Source of the DNA: Leptospira inadai serovar Lyme str. 10 | Lineage (GTDB): Bacteria > Spirochaetota > Leptospiria > Leptospirales > Leptospiraceae | DNA length: 64,000 bases | Direction: 5' to 3' | Assembly: GCF_000243675.2 (NCBI RefSeq) | Contig: NZ_AHMM02000025.1 | Location: 868,001-932,000, forward strand | The notes under the pieces: generated by a model | The model's input: the letters and a program-made list of their open reading frames with translations, nothing else | Database searches by the model: none | Told to the model about the DNA's origin: nothing | Part shown: positions 25,832-34,659 of the stretch, piece by piece | How positions within the stretch are numbered: the first letter of the stretch is position 1 | Layout of the letters: each line of letters begins with the position of its first letter | Program-made: the position numbers and the translations under genes

Positions 25832-26215
25832 ATGGAAAAACAATTGTTGGATATTCTCAACGCCGGAATCGGACTGCTAAAATCAGGACAAGAAGGTGTC
25901 GAAAAGGCGAAAGTAGAGTTAGAAAAGACCTATGGCGAATTAGTCGCAAAAGGCGCCGCTGATAACTCTGAAGCTTCCGTAAAAATTCGCGAATCCGTCG
26001 ACAAACTATTGAACGAGATTAAGGAAGTTTCCACCGTCGCAGGTAAGAACTACGATGAAACTCGTGCAAAGATCGTTGAGAAATATAACCAAATCTCGGA
26101 AGAAATTAAAAAACGCGTTCCCGAAGGTCAATTGGAAGCGGTTAAAGCAAAACTTGCCGAAGTTGCCGATACGATTAAAAGTACCGCAAAAACGAAAGGA
26201 ACTCCCGCAGTTTAA
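25832..26215 (+). CDS. phasin-like granule-associated protein 2
   Basis: 127 residues from an ATG preceded by AAGGAG; the longer frame from 25757 runs through the promoter and is not real. Helical and Lys/Glu-rich, starting [20 protein letters not shown], paralogous to gene 1 throughout, with the shared AKGAADNSE and YNQ blocks and a differing C-terminal tail ending in KTKGTPAV. Same proposed role on storage granules. It is the second of a direct pair bracketing a 5-kb segment. A stem with a T-run follows. Confidence 0.82.
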   Translation: MEKQLLDILNAGIGLLKSGQEGVEKAKVELEKTYGELVAKGAADNSEASVKIRESVDKLLNEIKEVSTVAGKNYDETRAKIVEKYNQISEEIKKRVPEGQLEAVKAKLAEVADTIKSTAKTKGTPAV

Positions 26216-26225
26216 TTGTTCCAAG

Positions 26226-26270
26226 TCGCAGGCCGGGTTTATTCGACCTAGTCTGCGAATTCCTTTTTTT
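26226..26270 (+). terminator. probable terminator after phasin-like gene 2
   Basis: An imperfect stem: TCGCAG pairs with CTGCGA, with an internal mismatch and a GGGT/ACCT inner helix. It is followed by TTCCTTTTTTT. It starts 10 bp after the stop codon. Confidence 0.65.
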
Positions 26271-26320
26271 CGTTCCCGCGCCTGCTTGACATTTCTTTGA
26301 TTTAGGTGTCTCTCAACGGG

Positions 26321-27157
26321 ATGCCCGAGTTTCGAAGAAAACGTTTCCGATGTAGATATATCGTTCTTCTTATTTGCCTAGGGCTTCCTTTCTTTCCCCT
26401 GTGGGCCGAAGATGCCATCATCCCTTCGGAAAATCCTCCTCCTTCAAACTCCGAAACGAAGGAATCACCCGTTAAGCCTAACCCCGTAAACGTCTCTCCG
26501 CCGGCGGAAAAATCTAGGGGCCCTGAACAAGTCGAGATTCGTGAAAAATTTAAGAATCAAATCGGTGGATTCGGATTTGATAGATTTTTTTCATTTCAAT
26601 ACGTCCGGTTGTTGAATCCCCAATGGGCCGTCGGAGCGATGGGTTACACGAATACCAATGTGAACCGATTCGATAACGATATTATCGCTTCATTATACTT
26701 TCAACCCACCGCTTTTTACGGCAGATTGAGCGACAACGAGACTAAGTATTGGGGAGGCTCGGTCTTTATCCAGCGATACGTATTGGACTCCCCTTTCTTT
26801 GTAGCCCTTCACTTGGGGCGGGAACACCGAAAAAAACAGGAATCCGTTCTTTATTGGGAAACTCTCGGAGGTACCTATCGTTACGAAAAGGACACTTATA
26901 ATTGGGGACCGCAAAGCTACGCAGGTCTGGGAATAGGTTTTCGATACCAAGCGATGAACGGTATCTTTTTCGGTTGGGAAGGAATTTGGAACTGGTATTT
27001 GCCGTACAAAAACTCTTATCAAGTATCCGATTTATTTTATTCGGATCATCAGGCGACCCTCGGGGATCTATTATATAGAACTTATGCGCTTCAGAATCGC
27101 TACACTCATCCCGGCGCTAATTTTGCGTTAAATTTAGTAATCGGCTTTGCCTTCTGA
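26321..27157 (+). CDS. exported hypothetical protein, probable outer-membrane beta-barrel
   Basis: 278 residues from the ATG at 26321 (a GTG 15 bases earlier is in frame). A signal peptide with a strongly basic start (RRKRFRCR) and a hydrophobic core ends near PLWAEDA. A Pro/Ser/Glu-rich linker follows. The remainder has alternating aromatic strands (YVRLLNPQWAVGAMGYT, FYGRLSDNETKYWGGSVF) and ends in LNLVIGFAF, a terminal Phe typical of outer-membrane barrels. I do not recognise a named family. The GDPD gene starts 4 bp downstream, so they form one operon. Confidence 0.75.
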   Translation: MPEFRRKRFRCRYIVLLICLGLPFFPLWAEDAIIPSENPPPSNSETKESPVKPNPVNVSPPAEKSRGPEQVEIREKFKNQIGGFGFDRFFSFQYVRLLNPQWAVGAMGYTNTNVNRFDNDIIASLYFQPTAFYGRLSDNETKYWGGSVFIQRYVLDSPFFVALHLGREHRKKQESVLYWETLGGTYRYEKDTYNWGPQSYAGLGIGFRYQAMNGIFFGWEGIWNWYLPYKNSYQVSDLFYSDHQATLGDLLYRTYALQNRYTHPGANFALNLVIGFAF

Positions 27158-27161
27158 TCTT

Positions 27162-27926
27162 ATGGGAAAGCCTTTCGAAATTCCGCACCCATGGGTAATC
27201 GCGCATCGAGGCTTCAGCGGTGAATACCCCGAAAATACGATGTTGGCCTTTCGCAAAGCCGTCGAAGTCGGGGCCGATTGGATCGAATTAGACGTAACTC
27301 TTACTGCAGATCGCGAGGTCGTAGTCATACATGACGATACCTTGGATCGAACTACGAATATGCGCGGTCCTGTGCGAGAGGCTTCCTTCGAGCGGATCCG
27401 TAAGGCAGACGCAGGCGGATGGAAAGATATTCGATTTGTCGGCGAGCCGGTCCCTAAAATTTGGGACGTTTGGAATTTCGTACTAGGTACGGAATTGGGT
27501 TTGAATATCGAAATTAAAACAAGCGCCTATGAACCTTCGCCGAAAGAAAGCCCTATCGAAGATAGCCTGATTCGATTTGCCCTGGATAAAAAAGCTCTGG
27601 ATAAAACTTTATTCTCCTCTTTTTGCTGGGACTCTTTGGTAAGAATACGGGAGTTATCGACGGACGCGAAACTCGGTATCTTAATCGGGGAGGAAACCCC
27701 ACATTGGGAAGAAGCTTTGGATTTGGCGTTTCGATTGAATGCGTTTAGTTTGAATTTATCGTCTCGTATGGCCCAAAAAGAGATCGTATCAAAAATTCAA
27801 GAGCAAGGATTCAGCGTTTTCGTTTATACTCTGAATACCGAAGAAGAATTAAGGAAAGGCTTGGACGCCGGAGCGGACGGAATTTTTACCAATTACCCTG
27901 CGAGAATGAAATTACTCGTCAATTGA
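27162..27926 (+). CDS. glycerophosphodiester phosphodiesterase
   Basis: 254 residues from the ATG at 27162; a TTG at 27147 overlaps the previous gene and is less likely. GDPD family motifs: VIAHRGFSGEYPENT (His of the HR motif), WIELDVTLTADREVVVIHDDTLDRTT with the ExD...HD metal and catalytic residues, and the final GADGIFTNYPARM. It hydrolyses deacylated phospholipids to glycerol-3-phosphate and an alcohol. No signal peptide, so cytoplasmic. Its last 8 bases overlap the convergent lipoprotein gene. Confidence 0.95.
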   Translation: MGKPFEIPHPWVIAHRGFSGEYPENTMLAFRKAVEVGADWIELDVTLTADREVVVIHDDTLDRTTNMRGPVREASFERIRKADAGGWKDIRFVGEPVPKIWDVWNFVLGTELGLNIEIKTSAYEPSPKESPIEDSLIRFALDKKALDKTLFSSFCWDSLVRIRELSTDAKLGILIGEETPHWEEALDLAFRLNAFSLNLSSRMAQKEIVSKIQEQGFSVFVYTLNTEEELRKGLDAGADGIFTNYPARMKLLVN

Positions 27927-28545
27927 CTTCCACTCGAGCGAATTGATCCAATTCAATATGCCATTTCTCGACAATCTTGAAAAGTATCGTAATTACTTGA
28001 GGACTCGGTGCATCGTAACGATCCGCGGCAAAAGAATCCGTTTCCTTAAAGCCCGGAATTTTGCGTAAATCGTCTCCGTCGGCCCGAAATCGAAAAATTT
28101 CGAATTCCTCCGTACCTCGTTCGTCCCCGTTCTTAATGAAGAAGGGTTTTATCAAGCTCATTCGAAATTTTCCGAAGGGGATACCCTCTAAACATTGAAG
28201 GAATCTGTAACTTTGCAAGGCTAATTCCAATTTCATTCTTGCCGCGTACTGCTCGGACTCAAGGAAAGTCAGCGCGGAAGTCCCGCCGAATCCAAGATAT
28301 ACCTCGTATTTAGCGGGACTCGAGTTCTGAATCGGAACGATTTCCACTTCCTTTAAACGGTCGCCGAACAAGGCCCAAGCAACTCCTCTGATTTTTTCGA
28401 CTTCCTGGAGATTGTTTTCGGCTAACACCTTTTGAACTTTCTCTTTCGGAGACGGTTTGCAGTTATTAACGACCGTTAAAGCGAATGTAAATATAAGAAT
28501 AAGGGAATGAAGTTTTTTGGAATTGAAAGAGCGGAATCCACTCAT
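27919..28545 (-). CDS. putative lipoprotein of unknown function
   Basis: 208 residues. The basic N-terminus and hydrophobic core (LHSLILIFTFALTVVNNC) end in a cysteine at residue 29 with a relaxed spirochaete lipobox. The mature part is a mixed alpha/beta domain with no family I recognise; two conserved-looking blocks are KYEVYLGFGG and MSLIKPFFIKNGDE. It is transcribed away from a 700-bp noncoding region. The 3' end overlaps the GDPD gene by 8 bp. Confidence 0.72.
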   Translation of the reverse strand: MSGFRSFNSKKLHSLILIFTFALTVVNNCKPSPKEKVQKVLAENNLQEVEKIRGVAWALFGDRLKEVEIVPIQNSSPAKYEVYLGFGGTSALTFLESEQYAARMKLELALQSYRFLQCLEGIPFGKFRMSLIKPFFIKNGDERGTEEFEIFRFRADGDDLRKIPGFKETDSFAADRYDAPSPQVITILFKIVEKWHIELDQFARVEVN

Positions 28546-29251
28546 AAACGAAAAGCCTCCGGCTAGGAGAATGCGCCCCAGTAATATGACTCATTTTCCT
28601 TAAAAAATCTACTCGAAAGATCTTTTTTTTCCGATTTTATTCGATTCGAGACATTCTTTTAAAATAAAGTTTTTTGGTCCATTAGACATTGAAAGTATAC
28701 CGCCTTGATATTTTCCCCGGAGTCGCACCCTTAAATTGCCCAAATCTTAACGAGGGCCGATTTTGTTAATCACGATAAAAACGCTCACAAAACGGAGGAA
28801 TACGGATGATGAACTAAATTTAGCATAAAAATGTTAAATATTCAGTTGAAGATACACGCGTAAATCTCGGATTTCGTTTAAATTCGTTCTTAAAAGAGAG
28901 TTAATATCAATACGTATAAAAAACAAGGCCGGATCGTTATATATCGAATTGATACGTTAGCATGTTGCACAAGTCCTCCGTTATATGAACGTATATAGGA
29001 AATAAATTTCCATAAATGACGAAGAATTATGGGAAATGGTCTTAACGTTGCCTTTTTTCAATTTTAAGGGTATTCCATTAACCAACATTCGTTAGTCGAC
29101 ATTGCCGCTGTTCGACGACGAAGAGAGCGCTTTTTACATTTCTATCGTAGGAAAATTATTTCGTAAAAAAATAACTTCGCGTTATGCGAAAAATTAAAAA
29201 CACTTTACTACTTTTGTAAGAATGTAACTGTTGTTACGTCAGTTAACGTTT
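28546..29251. other. 700-bp noncoding region, AT-rich
   Basis: The longest gene-free stretch in the window, between two divergent genes. I see no protein-like ORF. It contains GGAGG followed by ATGATGAACTAA (28794-28816), an odd start with only three codons; an inverted repeat TTCGC-GTTAT-GCGAA (29176-29190); and overlapping GTAAC/GTTAC and AACTG/CAGTT inverted repeats (29223-29246) just before the zinc-finger gene. It may carry a noncoding RNA or a large regulatory region. Nothing more can be supported. Confidence 0.5.
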
Positions 29252-29536
29252 ATGAAGCCAAAGAAAGTTACCAACGATGATCTTGAAAAGATCGTCGCAG
29301 GGGTAAAGACCCAAGCAGTCGAAGCAATCGGGAATTACCTATATAAAGGATTCCGGATTCAAGTTAGTAAGTATAACTTATCGGGGGCGGAGCGGGTCCA
29401 ACTCCTCTACCAAAGACGGAGGAAAGAAGGGCTTTGCATAGTTTGCGGAACAAAGGTCGCAAAGAAAAACCCTTCTACCGGGCGACTTTATCGCCTCTGT
29501 GAATTCCACCGAAAAAAAATAGATAAAAAAAAGTAA
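29252..29536 (+). CDS. small basic zinc-finger protein (CxxC...CxxH)
   Basis: 94 residues from the ATG at 29252; a TTG at 29231 lies within inverted repeats and is less likely. A helical N-terminal half is followed by a basic patch (LLYQRRRKEG) and a finger with Cys62, Cys65, Cys83 and His86, ending in KKIDKKK. Charge and metal ligands suggest nucleic-acid binding. The family is not named to my knowledge. The inverted repeats directly upstream could be autoregulatory sites. A long inverted repeat follows the stop. Confidence 0.7.
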   Translation: MKPKKVTNDDLEKIVAGVKTQAVEAIGNYLYKGFRIQVSKYNLSGAERVQLLYQRRRKEGLCIVCGTKVAKKNPSTGRLYRLCEFHRKKIDKKK

Positions 29537-29540
29537 TTCA

Positions 29541-29617
29541 TAAAATCCGGAAAACGACTGATAATCATAATGAAGACCTTCGAGTCTCGGATGGGTACCT
29601 TTGTTTTCCGGATTTTA
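29541..29617 (+). repeat. perfect 15-bp inverted repeat spanning the start of the TPR gene
   Basis: TAAAATCCGGAAAAC (29541-29555) pairs perfectly with GTTTTCCGGATTTTA (29603-29617); the loop is 47 nt. The right arm includes the first codons of the next ORF (TTG at 29601). It could terminate the zinc-finger transcript, because the right arm is followed by TTTC, or hide the start of the TPR gene. Confidence 0.7.
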
Positions 29618-30149
29618 TTTCAAAAATCGTTTTAAACGATTCATATTCGTACTTCTCTTATCACTGTTAATTCCCGCATCCGCCTTTTCCCAAGGTGGAA
29701 ATCCTGCGAAAGACTCGCTTCCGCCTGATTCGGATTTATTGTTCAGGATCGCCGAAGAAGCGTTCAAAGATCGAAAGTTTTATCAATCCGTCGAAAGTTT
29801 GAGAAGCTTTCTAGTACTCTATCCCGGAAATTCAAAAAGAACCAAGGTCCTGCTTTTACTGCGGGATTGTTTTCTTAAGCTGGATCGCCCCGAAAAAGCT
29901 CTGGAAGTTAGCCTAAACCTCTACAAAATGGAGCCCACCGGCGAGTTCGGATTGGAATCCTACTTGGAAGCCGGACGGCTACTCGCTAAGATGGGAGAAA
30001 TTGACCAGGCCAAGGAAGTGTTTTCATCCATTTGCAGGCAGTCATATTCTCGGGTGATGGCCGAAAAGGCGGCTTTGGAATTTTCCGGTTTGGATGTTCT
30101 TTCCGACCTCAGCCCTTCCTCCGAGGCGGATTCTTGTCGGGAAAAATAG
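29601..30149 (+). CDS. exported TPR-like protein
   Basis: 182 residues, with a TTG start as the only candidate ahead of the signal peptide (FKRFIFVLLLSLLIPASAFS). The mature part has two or three tetratricopeptide-like helical hairpins (FRIAEEAFKDRKFYQSVESL, VLLLLRDCFLKLDRPEKALE, LEAGRLLAKMGEIDQAKEVF), suggesting a periplasmic scaffold. It lies 97 bp upstream of the cyclic-nucleotide-binding gene and is colinear with it. A hairpin just after the stop (30149-30180) has no T-run. The start codon lies in the arm of an inverted repeat, so translation may be structure-controlled. Confidence 0.75.
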   Translation: MFSGFYFKNRFKRFIFVLLLSLLIPASAFSQGGNPAKDSLPPDSDLLFRIAEEAFKDRKFYQSVESLRSFLVLYPGNSKRTKVLLLLRDCFLKLDRPEKALEVSLNLYKMEPTGEFGLESYLEAGRLLAKMGEIDQAKEVFSSICRQSYSRVMAEKAALEFSGLDVLSDLSPSSEADSCREK

Positions 30150-30246
30150 GAGAACTCGAGGATTTCGGTCCTAATTCTCCGGTAAAAAGCCGATACTAGT
30201 TTATAGTTGAACTCCGGCGGCGGAATTTTTTAATCACTGGTAAAGT

Positions 30247-31467
30247 ATGTCCAACGGCTTCTTTCAAATCGTGAATTTCCCGAAAGGGTCCTATGTCATT
30301 GTCGAAGGTAAGAAAGAAGCCCATAACTTCTTCATTATCCGGCAGGGAAAGGTACGCGTTGCCCGCGAGAACCAGGTGGTTGGAGAGGACCCGAATCAGC
30401 TGCTCGGTCCGGGCGATTTCTTCGGCGTCGTGGCCGCCATGAGTCAGCATGCTCAGATAGAGTCTGCAATCGCGCTAACCGACGTCTCTTTAATTCAAGT
30501 CAGCTACGATCAATTCGGAACGTTGATCCAAAAAAACACTCCGGTCGCGATGAAAATCATCCGGTATTTCTCGATGAAACTCCGGCAATTCGATTCTACG
30601 ATTACCCGCCTTTCGTTTCGTTCGGCGGTTGAGGAAGATCCGAATCAATTATTTGCGATCGGCGAGTATTACTTTAATCAAAAGAATAATCTTCATGCAG
30701 CTTATGCGTTTCAAAAATACCTGCAATATTTACCCAACGGCCAATTTGCGACCCAGGCGAAACTAAAGCTTCAGACGATGAATCAGCCGGTTGCATCTGC
30801 GCCCATCGATTATACGAAATTCAACCGTTCCTATTCGGATAACGAAATGATTTTCTGCGAGCACGAACCGGGAAGAGAGTTGTACATCATTCAACACGGT
30901 AGGGTGAAGATTACGAAAATCGTGGATTCAAACGAGGTTCTCCTCGCGGTTTTGCAAAGCGGGGATATCTTCGGTGAGATGGCTTTGCTGGATAATAAAC
31001 CTAGATCCGCTTCCGCGATTGCATGGGGAGAAGAAATCCAATTGCTCGCCATCAATAAAGCGAACTTCGAGGGAATGGTAAAAGCTCAGCCTCAGCTTGC
31101 GACTCGATTGATTACTTTATTATCCGAGCGAATTTGGACGGCTTATAAGCAGCTCGCGAATTTACTTATTACGGACCCCCAGGGTAGGATCGCCGACACT
31201 CTTCTCACTCTCGCGGAAAAAAATAGGGTTAAAGTCGTTGCGAAGGCGAATTATAACTTTGAAATCGGAACGAAAGATTTACTTAAAATGATAGGTTTGG
31301 CTTATCCTAAAGACGAGAATCTTGTTCTTGATCTGATATCGAAGAATAAATTCATAAAACTCGATCAAGGAAAACTTTCCTGCACCGATCTTGCGGAGCT
31401 GGAAAAATTAGTTCAGATCTTCCGTAAAAAATCCCAAATGGATATGAAGCTCAAAAAACGAGCCTAA
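30247..31467 (+). CDS. twin cyclic-nucleotide-binding-domain regulator with C-terminal winged-helix-like region
   Basis: 406 residues. Two cNMP-binding beta-rolls: residues about 12-110 (FPKGSYVIVEGKKEAHNFFIIRQGKVRV) and about 197-300. The second has the phosphate-binding cassette GDIFGEMALLDNKPRSASA with the Arg-Ser pair; the first reads GDFFGVVAAMSQHAQIESA and lacks the Arg, so it may not bind nucleotide. A TPR-like linker (about 130-180) separates them. The C-terminal 100 residues look like a Crp-type winged helix. No ribosome-binding site is obvious. The glycosylase gene follows after 13 bp. Confidence 0.85.
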   Translation: MSNGFFQIVNFPKGSYVIVEGKKEAHNFFIIRQGKVRVARENQVVGEDPNQLLGPGDFFGVVAAMSQHAQIESAIALTDVSLIQVSYDQFGTLIQKNTPVAMKIIRYFSMKLRQFDSTITRLSFRSAVEEDPNQLFAIGEYYFNQKNNLHAAYAFQKYLQYLPNGQFATQAKLKLQTMNQPVASAPIDYTKFNRSYSDNEMIFCEHEPGRELYIIQHGRVKITKIVDSNEVLLAVLQSGDIFGEMALLDNKPRSASAIAWGEEIQLLAINKANFEGMVKAQPQLATRLITLLSERIWTAYKQLANLLITDPQGRIADTLLTLAEKNRVKVVAKANYNFEIGTKDLLKMIGLAYPKDENLVLDLISKNKFIKLDQGKLSCTDLAELEKLVQIFRKKSQMDMKLKKRA

Positions 31468-31480
31468 TGATCAGGATTGG

Positions 31481-32107
31481 ATGGATCGAGAAGTAAGACT
31501 CCGTAAGGCGGAAAGCTGGCTTCGAAGAAAGGATCCTGTCATGCGTAAGCTAATAACGGGAATCGGACCTTGCACATTGAAAATGGTCGGGTCGCCGTAT
31601 CACGTTTTGATTAAGTCCGTGATCAGCCAGCAATTATCCGTAAAGGCCGCTGCGACGATGGAGAATCGAGTGATCGAAAGATTCGGTAGTCGTAAGCGGT
31701 TTCCGGAGCCGAATCGTTTGCTCGGATTAAGCGCCGAAGAATTGCGATCCGCCGGTTTATCCTTTGCGAAGGTTGCTACGGTACGGCGAATCGCTACGGC
31801 TTACGATTCCGGTGAAATCACCGATCGGAAACTTAGAAAGCTGGAAGACGAGAAAGTTCTAGAATTTCTTTGTTCCATTAAAGGGGTCGGCCCTTGGACG
31901 GCGGAAATGGTCTTAATGTTTGCACTGGATCGTTGGGATCATTTTTCTTTGAATGATCTCATTCTTCGTAAATCCATAGAACGACATTTTGGAATCCATA
32001 GAAATTCCAAAAAAGAGATACTTGCTCTGGCGGGCAGATTTTCCCCGTACCGAACGATTTTTTCCTGGTATTTATGGCGCGATGCCGACGGAGGAGAAGG
32101 CTGGTGA
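31481..32107 (+). CDS. DNA-3-methyladenine glycosylase II (AlkA-like, HhH-GPD)
   Basis: 208 residues; base-excision repair of alkylated purines. The helix-hairpin-helix with the GPD-type aspartate is LCSIKGVGPWTAEMVLMFAL, followed by DHFSLNDL whose Asp matches the catalytic residue of AlkA. It lacks the N-terminal AlkA_N domain of the E. coli enzyme, making it the short form common in Gram-positive and spirochaete genomes. Follows the cNMP regulator by 13 bp and is probably co-transcribed. The 3' end converges on gmd. Confidence 0.93.
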   Translation: MDREVRLRKAESWLRRKDPVMRKLITGIGPCTLKMVGSPYHVLIKSVISQQLSVKAAATMENRVIERFGSRKRFPEPNRLLGLSAEELRSAGLSFAKVATVRRIATAYDSGEITDRKLRKLEDEKVLEFLCSIKGVGPWTAEMVLMFALDRWDHFSLNDLILRKSIERHFGIHRNSKKEILALAGRFSPYRTIFSWYLWRDADGGEGW

Positions 32108-32128
32108 ACTCTCCCAAACCTCTCCTTT

Positions 32129-33151
32129 TTAAATCTGAATACCGAAGGCCTTGCAATCGGACTTGATCATTATTTCGACCAATTCCTTAAATTTTACTTT
32201 CGGTTCCCAGCCTAGTTTCTTTCTGGCTTTTTCAGGACTACCGATCAGCAATTCGACCTCGGCAGGGCGATAGAAGTTCGGATCGACTTGAACCAGAAGC
32301 TTTCCGTCTTTCGTATCATATCCTTTTTCCTGATCTCCGGATCCTTTCCATTCGACTTGTATATTCAGGTGCTTGAACGACTCTTCCACGAACTCGCGAA
32401 CGGTATGCATTTCGTTGGTCGCGACGACGTAATCGTCCGGCTCCGGTTGTTGCAACATCATCCACATCATTTCCACGTAATCTTTCGCAAATCCCCAGTC
32501 GCGTTTTGCGTCCAAGTTTCCGAGTCGGATCGGTCCGCTTTTTCCGGAAAGTAATCCCGCGACTCCTAGGGTGATTTTACGAGTGACGAAACCTTCTCCT
32601 CTGCGCGGTGATTCGTGATTAAATAAAATTCCATTCGAAGCGTGTAATCCGAACGCTTCTCTGTAGTTTACGACCGCCCAATACGCGTATAGTTTTGCTA
32701 CTGCATACGGTGATCGAGGATAGAATGGAGTTTTTTCGTCCTGAGGGATGGCCTGGACTTTTCCGTAAAGCTCCGAGGTGGAGGCTTGGTAAAAGCGGGA
32801 TTTAACTCCCGTTTGCTTGATAGCATCCAAGATTCTTAAAGTTCCGACCGCATCCACTTCCGCAGTGTATTCGGGAACTTCGAACGAAACACCCACGTGA
32901 GATTGGGCGGCTAAATTATAAATTTCCTCGGGTTGAACCTTCTCTAAAACCCGATTTAAATTACTGGAATCCGTCAAATCTCCGTAATGCAAAAACAACC
33001 GTGGATTTCCGCGTAGATGCTCGATGCGGTCCCGGTTCAATGAGCTGGATCGGCGCACGATCCCATGGACTTCATAGTCTTTGCTCAAGAGAAGTTCTGT
33101 TAAGTAGGATCCGTCTTGGCCGGTAATGCCGGTAATTAGCGCCTTTTTCAT
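32129..33151 (-). CDS. gmd: GDP-mannose 4,6-dehydratase
   Basis: 340 residues; an extended short-chain dehydrogenase making GDP-4-keto-6-deoxymannose, precursor of GDP-fucose, GDP-rhamnose or GDP-perosamine for surface polysaccharide. NAD(P)-binding loop [12 protein letters not shown] at the N-terminus, [14 protein letters not shown], the YAVAK catalytic pair, [17 protein letters not shown] and [17 protein letters not shown] are all present. Usually found inside O-antigen clusters, but here it is between a glycosylase and a MATE gene with no other sugar genes. Confidence 0.98.
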   Translation of the reverse strand: MKKALITGITGQDGSYLTELLLSKDYEVHGIVRRSSSLNRDRIEHLRGNPRLFLHYGDLTDSSNLNRVLEKVQPEEIYNLAAQSHVGVSFEVPEYTAEVDAVGTLRILDAIKQTGVKSRFYQASTSELYGKVQAIPQDEKTPFYPRSPYAVAKLYAYWAVVNYREAFGLHASNGILFNHESPRRGEGFVTRKITLGVAGLLSGKSGPIRLGNLDAKRDWGFAKDYVEMMWMMLQQPEPDDYVVATNEMHTVREFVEESFKHLNIQVEWKGSGDQEKGYDTKDGKLLVQVDPNFYRPAEVELLIGSPEKARKKLGWEPKVKFKELVEIMIKSDCKAFGIQI

Positions 33152-33194
33152 TCTGGAACCAAAAAAACCGATTTTGTTTTCCAGGCAAGAACGT

Positions 33195-34559
33195 TTAGAC
33201 CGTTCCTTTCACCCATTTTTTCCTTCTAAATTCGAGTACGAAGGTCCCGGAGAGGGTCGCTATCCAAATAAATATCGCGGTCCAAATTCCTAAGGTCCCC
33301 CCTTTGAAATAAATTCCGAATAGGTAAGCACAAGGCAGCATAATTAAGTACGTAACCAGCATGTAAATTCGGAAGACATGGACCTGCAATCCGGCGCCTC
33401 GAAGTGCCGCACCGATAACCATATGGTAAGCGTCCCCGATTTGAATCACTCCGAGAAGGACCAAGGCAGGATAGCATTCTGCGATTAATTCCCTATCTTG
33501 AGTGTAGACATTTAGGATGTTTTTCCCGAAAATGATGAATGCCAGACCGACCAATCCCATTATGTGTGCCGAAAAGAAAGCGGATCGGAAAGCGGCGTGG
33601 TAGGCCAATTTATATTTTCCGGCTCCCATCGCCTGACCCAATAAAGTTGTGGCTGCAACTCCGAAAGCATAGCCGGGGAGAAAGGCCATGCTTAAAGTCG
33701 AAAACAATATATTGGACGCTGCTACCGACACGATGGAAATCATGCCCTGGAATTTAACGAAGATCATGAATGCGACATTAACGAATCCTTCCTCTAATCC
33801 GGGTGGGATTCCGACTCGAATGATTTCAAGTAGATGAGTCAAAGTCGGAATCGGTCGAATACCTAGAAAATATCGATTCGCTTTATACTTAAACAGAAAG
33901 AACGGAAATACGAGCAATCCGACAAGTCCTGCCAGAGAGGAAGCTAGGCCGGCTCCGGCGATTCCCATTGCGGGAGCTCCGCAATTTCCGTATATGAAAA
34001 TCCAGTTCAAAAGAATATTAGAAAGTGTTGTTACAGCCATCGACACGAATCCGGCTTTCGTAAATCCTAAGCCGTCCATGAATCCTCTAAAACAAAAACC
34101 GATGAAGTAAAAACCGCTCCCTAAGAATCTATACGTTAAGTAGCTCTCTCCTAAAAGGCTGATGGCCTTATCGGCGCCGATCAAATTCATGAGAGGCGAC
34201 GAGATGAACGGTCCTAACGCGGTGATGATCGCGCCTAAAAATAGGGAAAAGTAAAGTGTCGTAATTCCGATCTTTCCGATTTCGTTTGACCGACCTTCTC
34301 CGAATCTTCTCGCTACGATAATCTGAATTCCCATGGAAAACCCGATAAGAAATGCAACAAGAGTGTAATAACTGATTCCTCCCATCCCGATCGCGGCCAA
34401 GGCTTCTTTGCCTAAGTAACCGACCATGATCGAATCCGTGGACCAAACTACGGTTTGACTGATCATCGCCAAAACGACAGGAACGGCTAAAAACAGAATG
34501 GAAGTATTGAGTCGACTGAATCTATAAGTTCTACGTATTTTTTTTAACAAGGTGTCCAA
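33195..34559 (-). CDS. MATE family efflux transporter
   Basis: 454 residues with 12 predicted membrane helices in two six-helix halves. The MATE signature [17 protein letters not shown] and the [15 protein letters not shown] segment of the second half are visible. Members extrude cationic drugs or metabolites against Na+ or H+. The start is a TTG with GGAAA upstream. It lies 43 bp upstream of gmd on the same strand. The substrate is unknown; some MATE proteins next to polysaccharide genes act as flippases, but this one resembles the NorM/DinF exporters more. Confidence 0.92.
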   Translation of the reverse strand: MDTLLKKIRRTYRFSRLNTSILFLAVPVVLAMISQTVVWSTDSIMVGYLGKEALAAIGMGGISYYTLVAFLIGFSMGIQIIVARRFGEGRSNEIGKIGITTLYFSLFLGAIITALGPFISSPLMNLIGADKAISLLGESYLTYRFLGSGFYFIGFCFRGFMDGLGFTKAGFVSMAVTTLSNILLNWIFIYGNCGAPAMGIAGAGLASSLAGLVGLLVFPFFLFKYKANRYFLGIRPIPTLTHLLEIIRVGIPPGLEEGFVNVAFMIFVKFQGMISIVSVAASNILFSTLSMAFLPGYAFGVAATTLLGQAMGAGKYKLAYHAAFRSAFFSAHIMGLVGLAFIIFGKNILNVYTQDRELIAECYPALVLLGVIQIGDAYHMVIGAALRGAGLQVHVFRIYMLVTYLIMLPCAYLFGIYFKGGTLGIWTAIFIWIATLSGTFVLEFRRKKWVKGTV

Positions 34560-34659
34560 TGAATTTCCAGCTTCATTATAGGAGGTCCCGCAACCAGCAT
34601 TTTTTCTTCGAAAAACGGTTTCTTCTCCATGTCGAGCTGCAACAAGTGGTATTACGCTT

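Noticed and set aside
30149..30180. Hairpin after the TPR gene as an intrinsic terminator
   Set aside because: The stem is interrupted and no T-run follows; left unlabelled.
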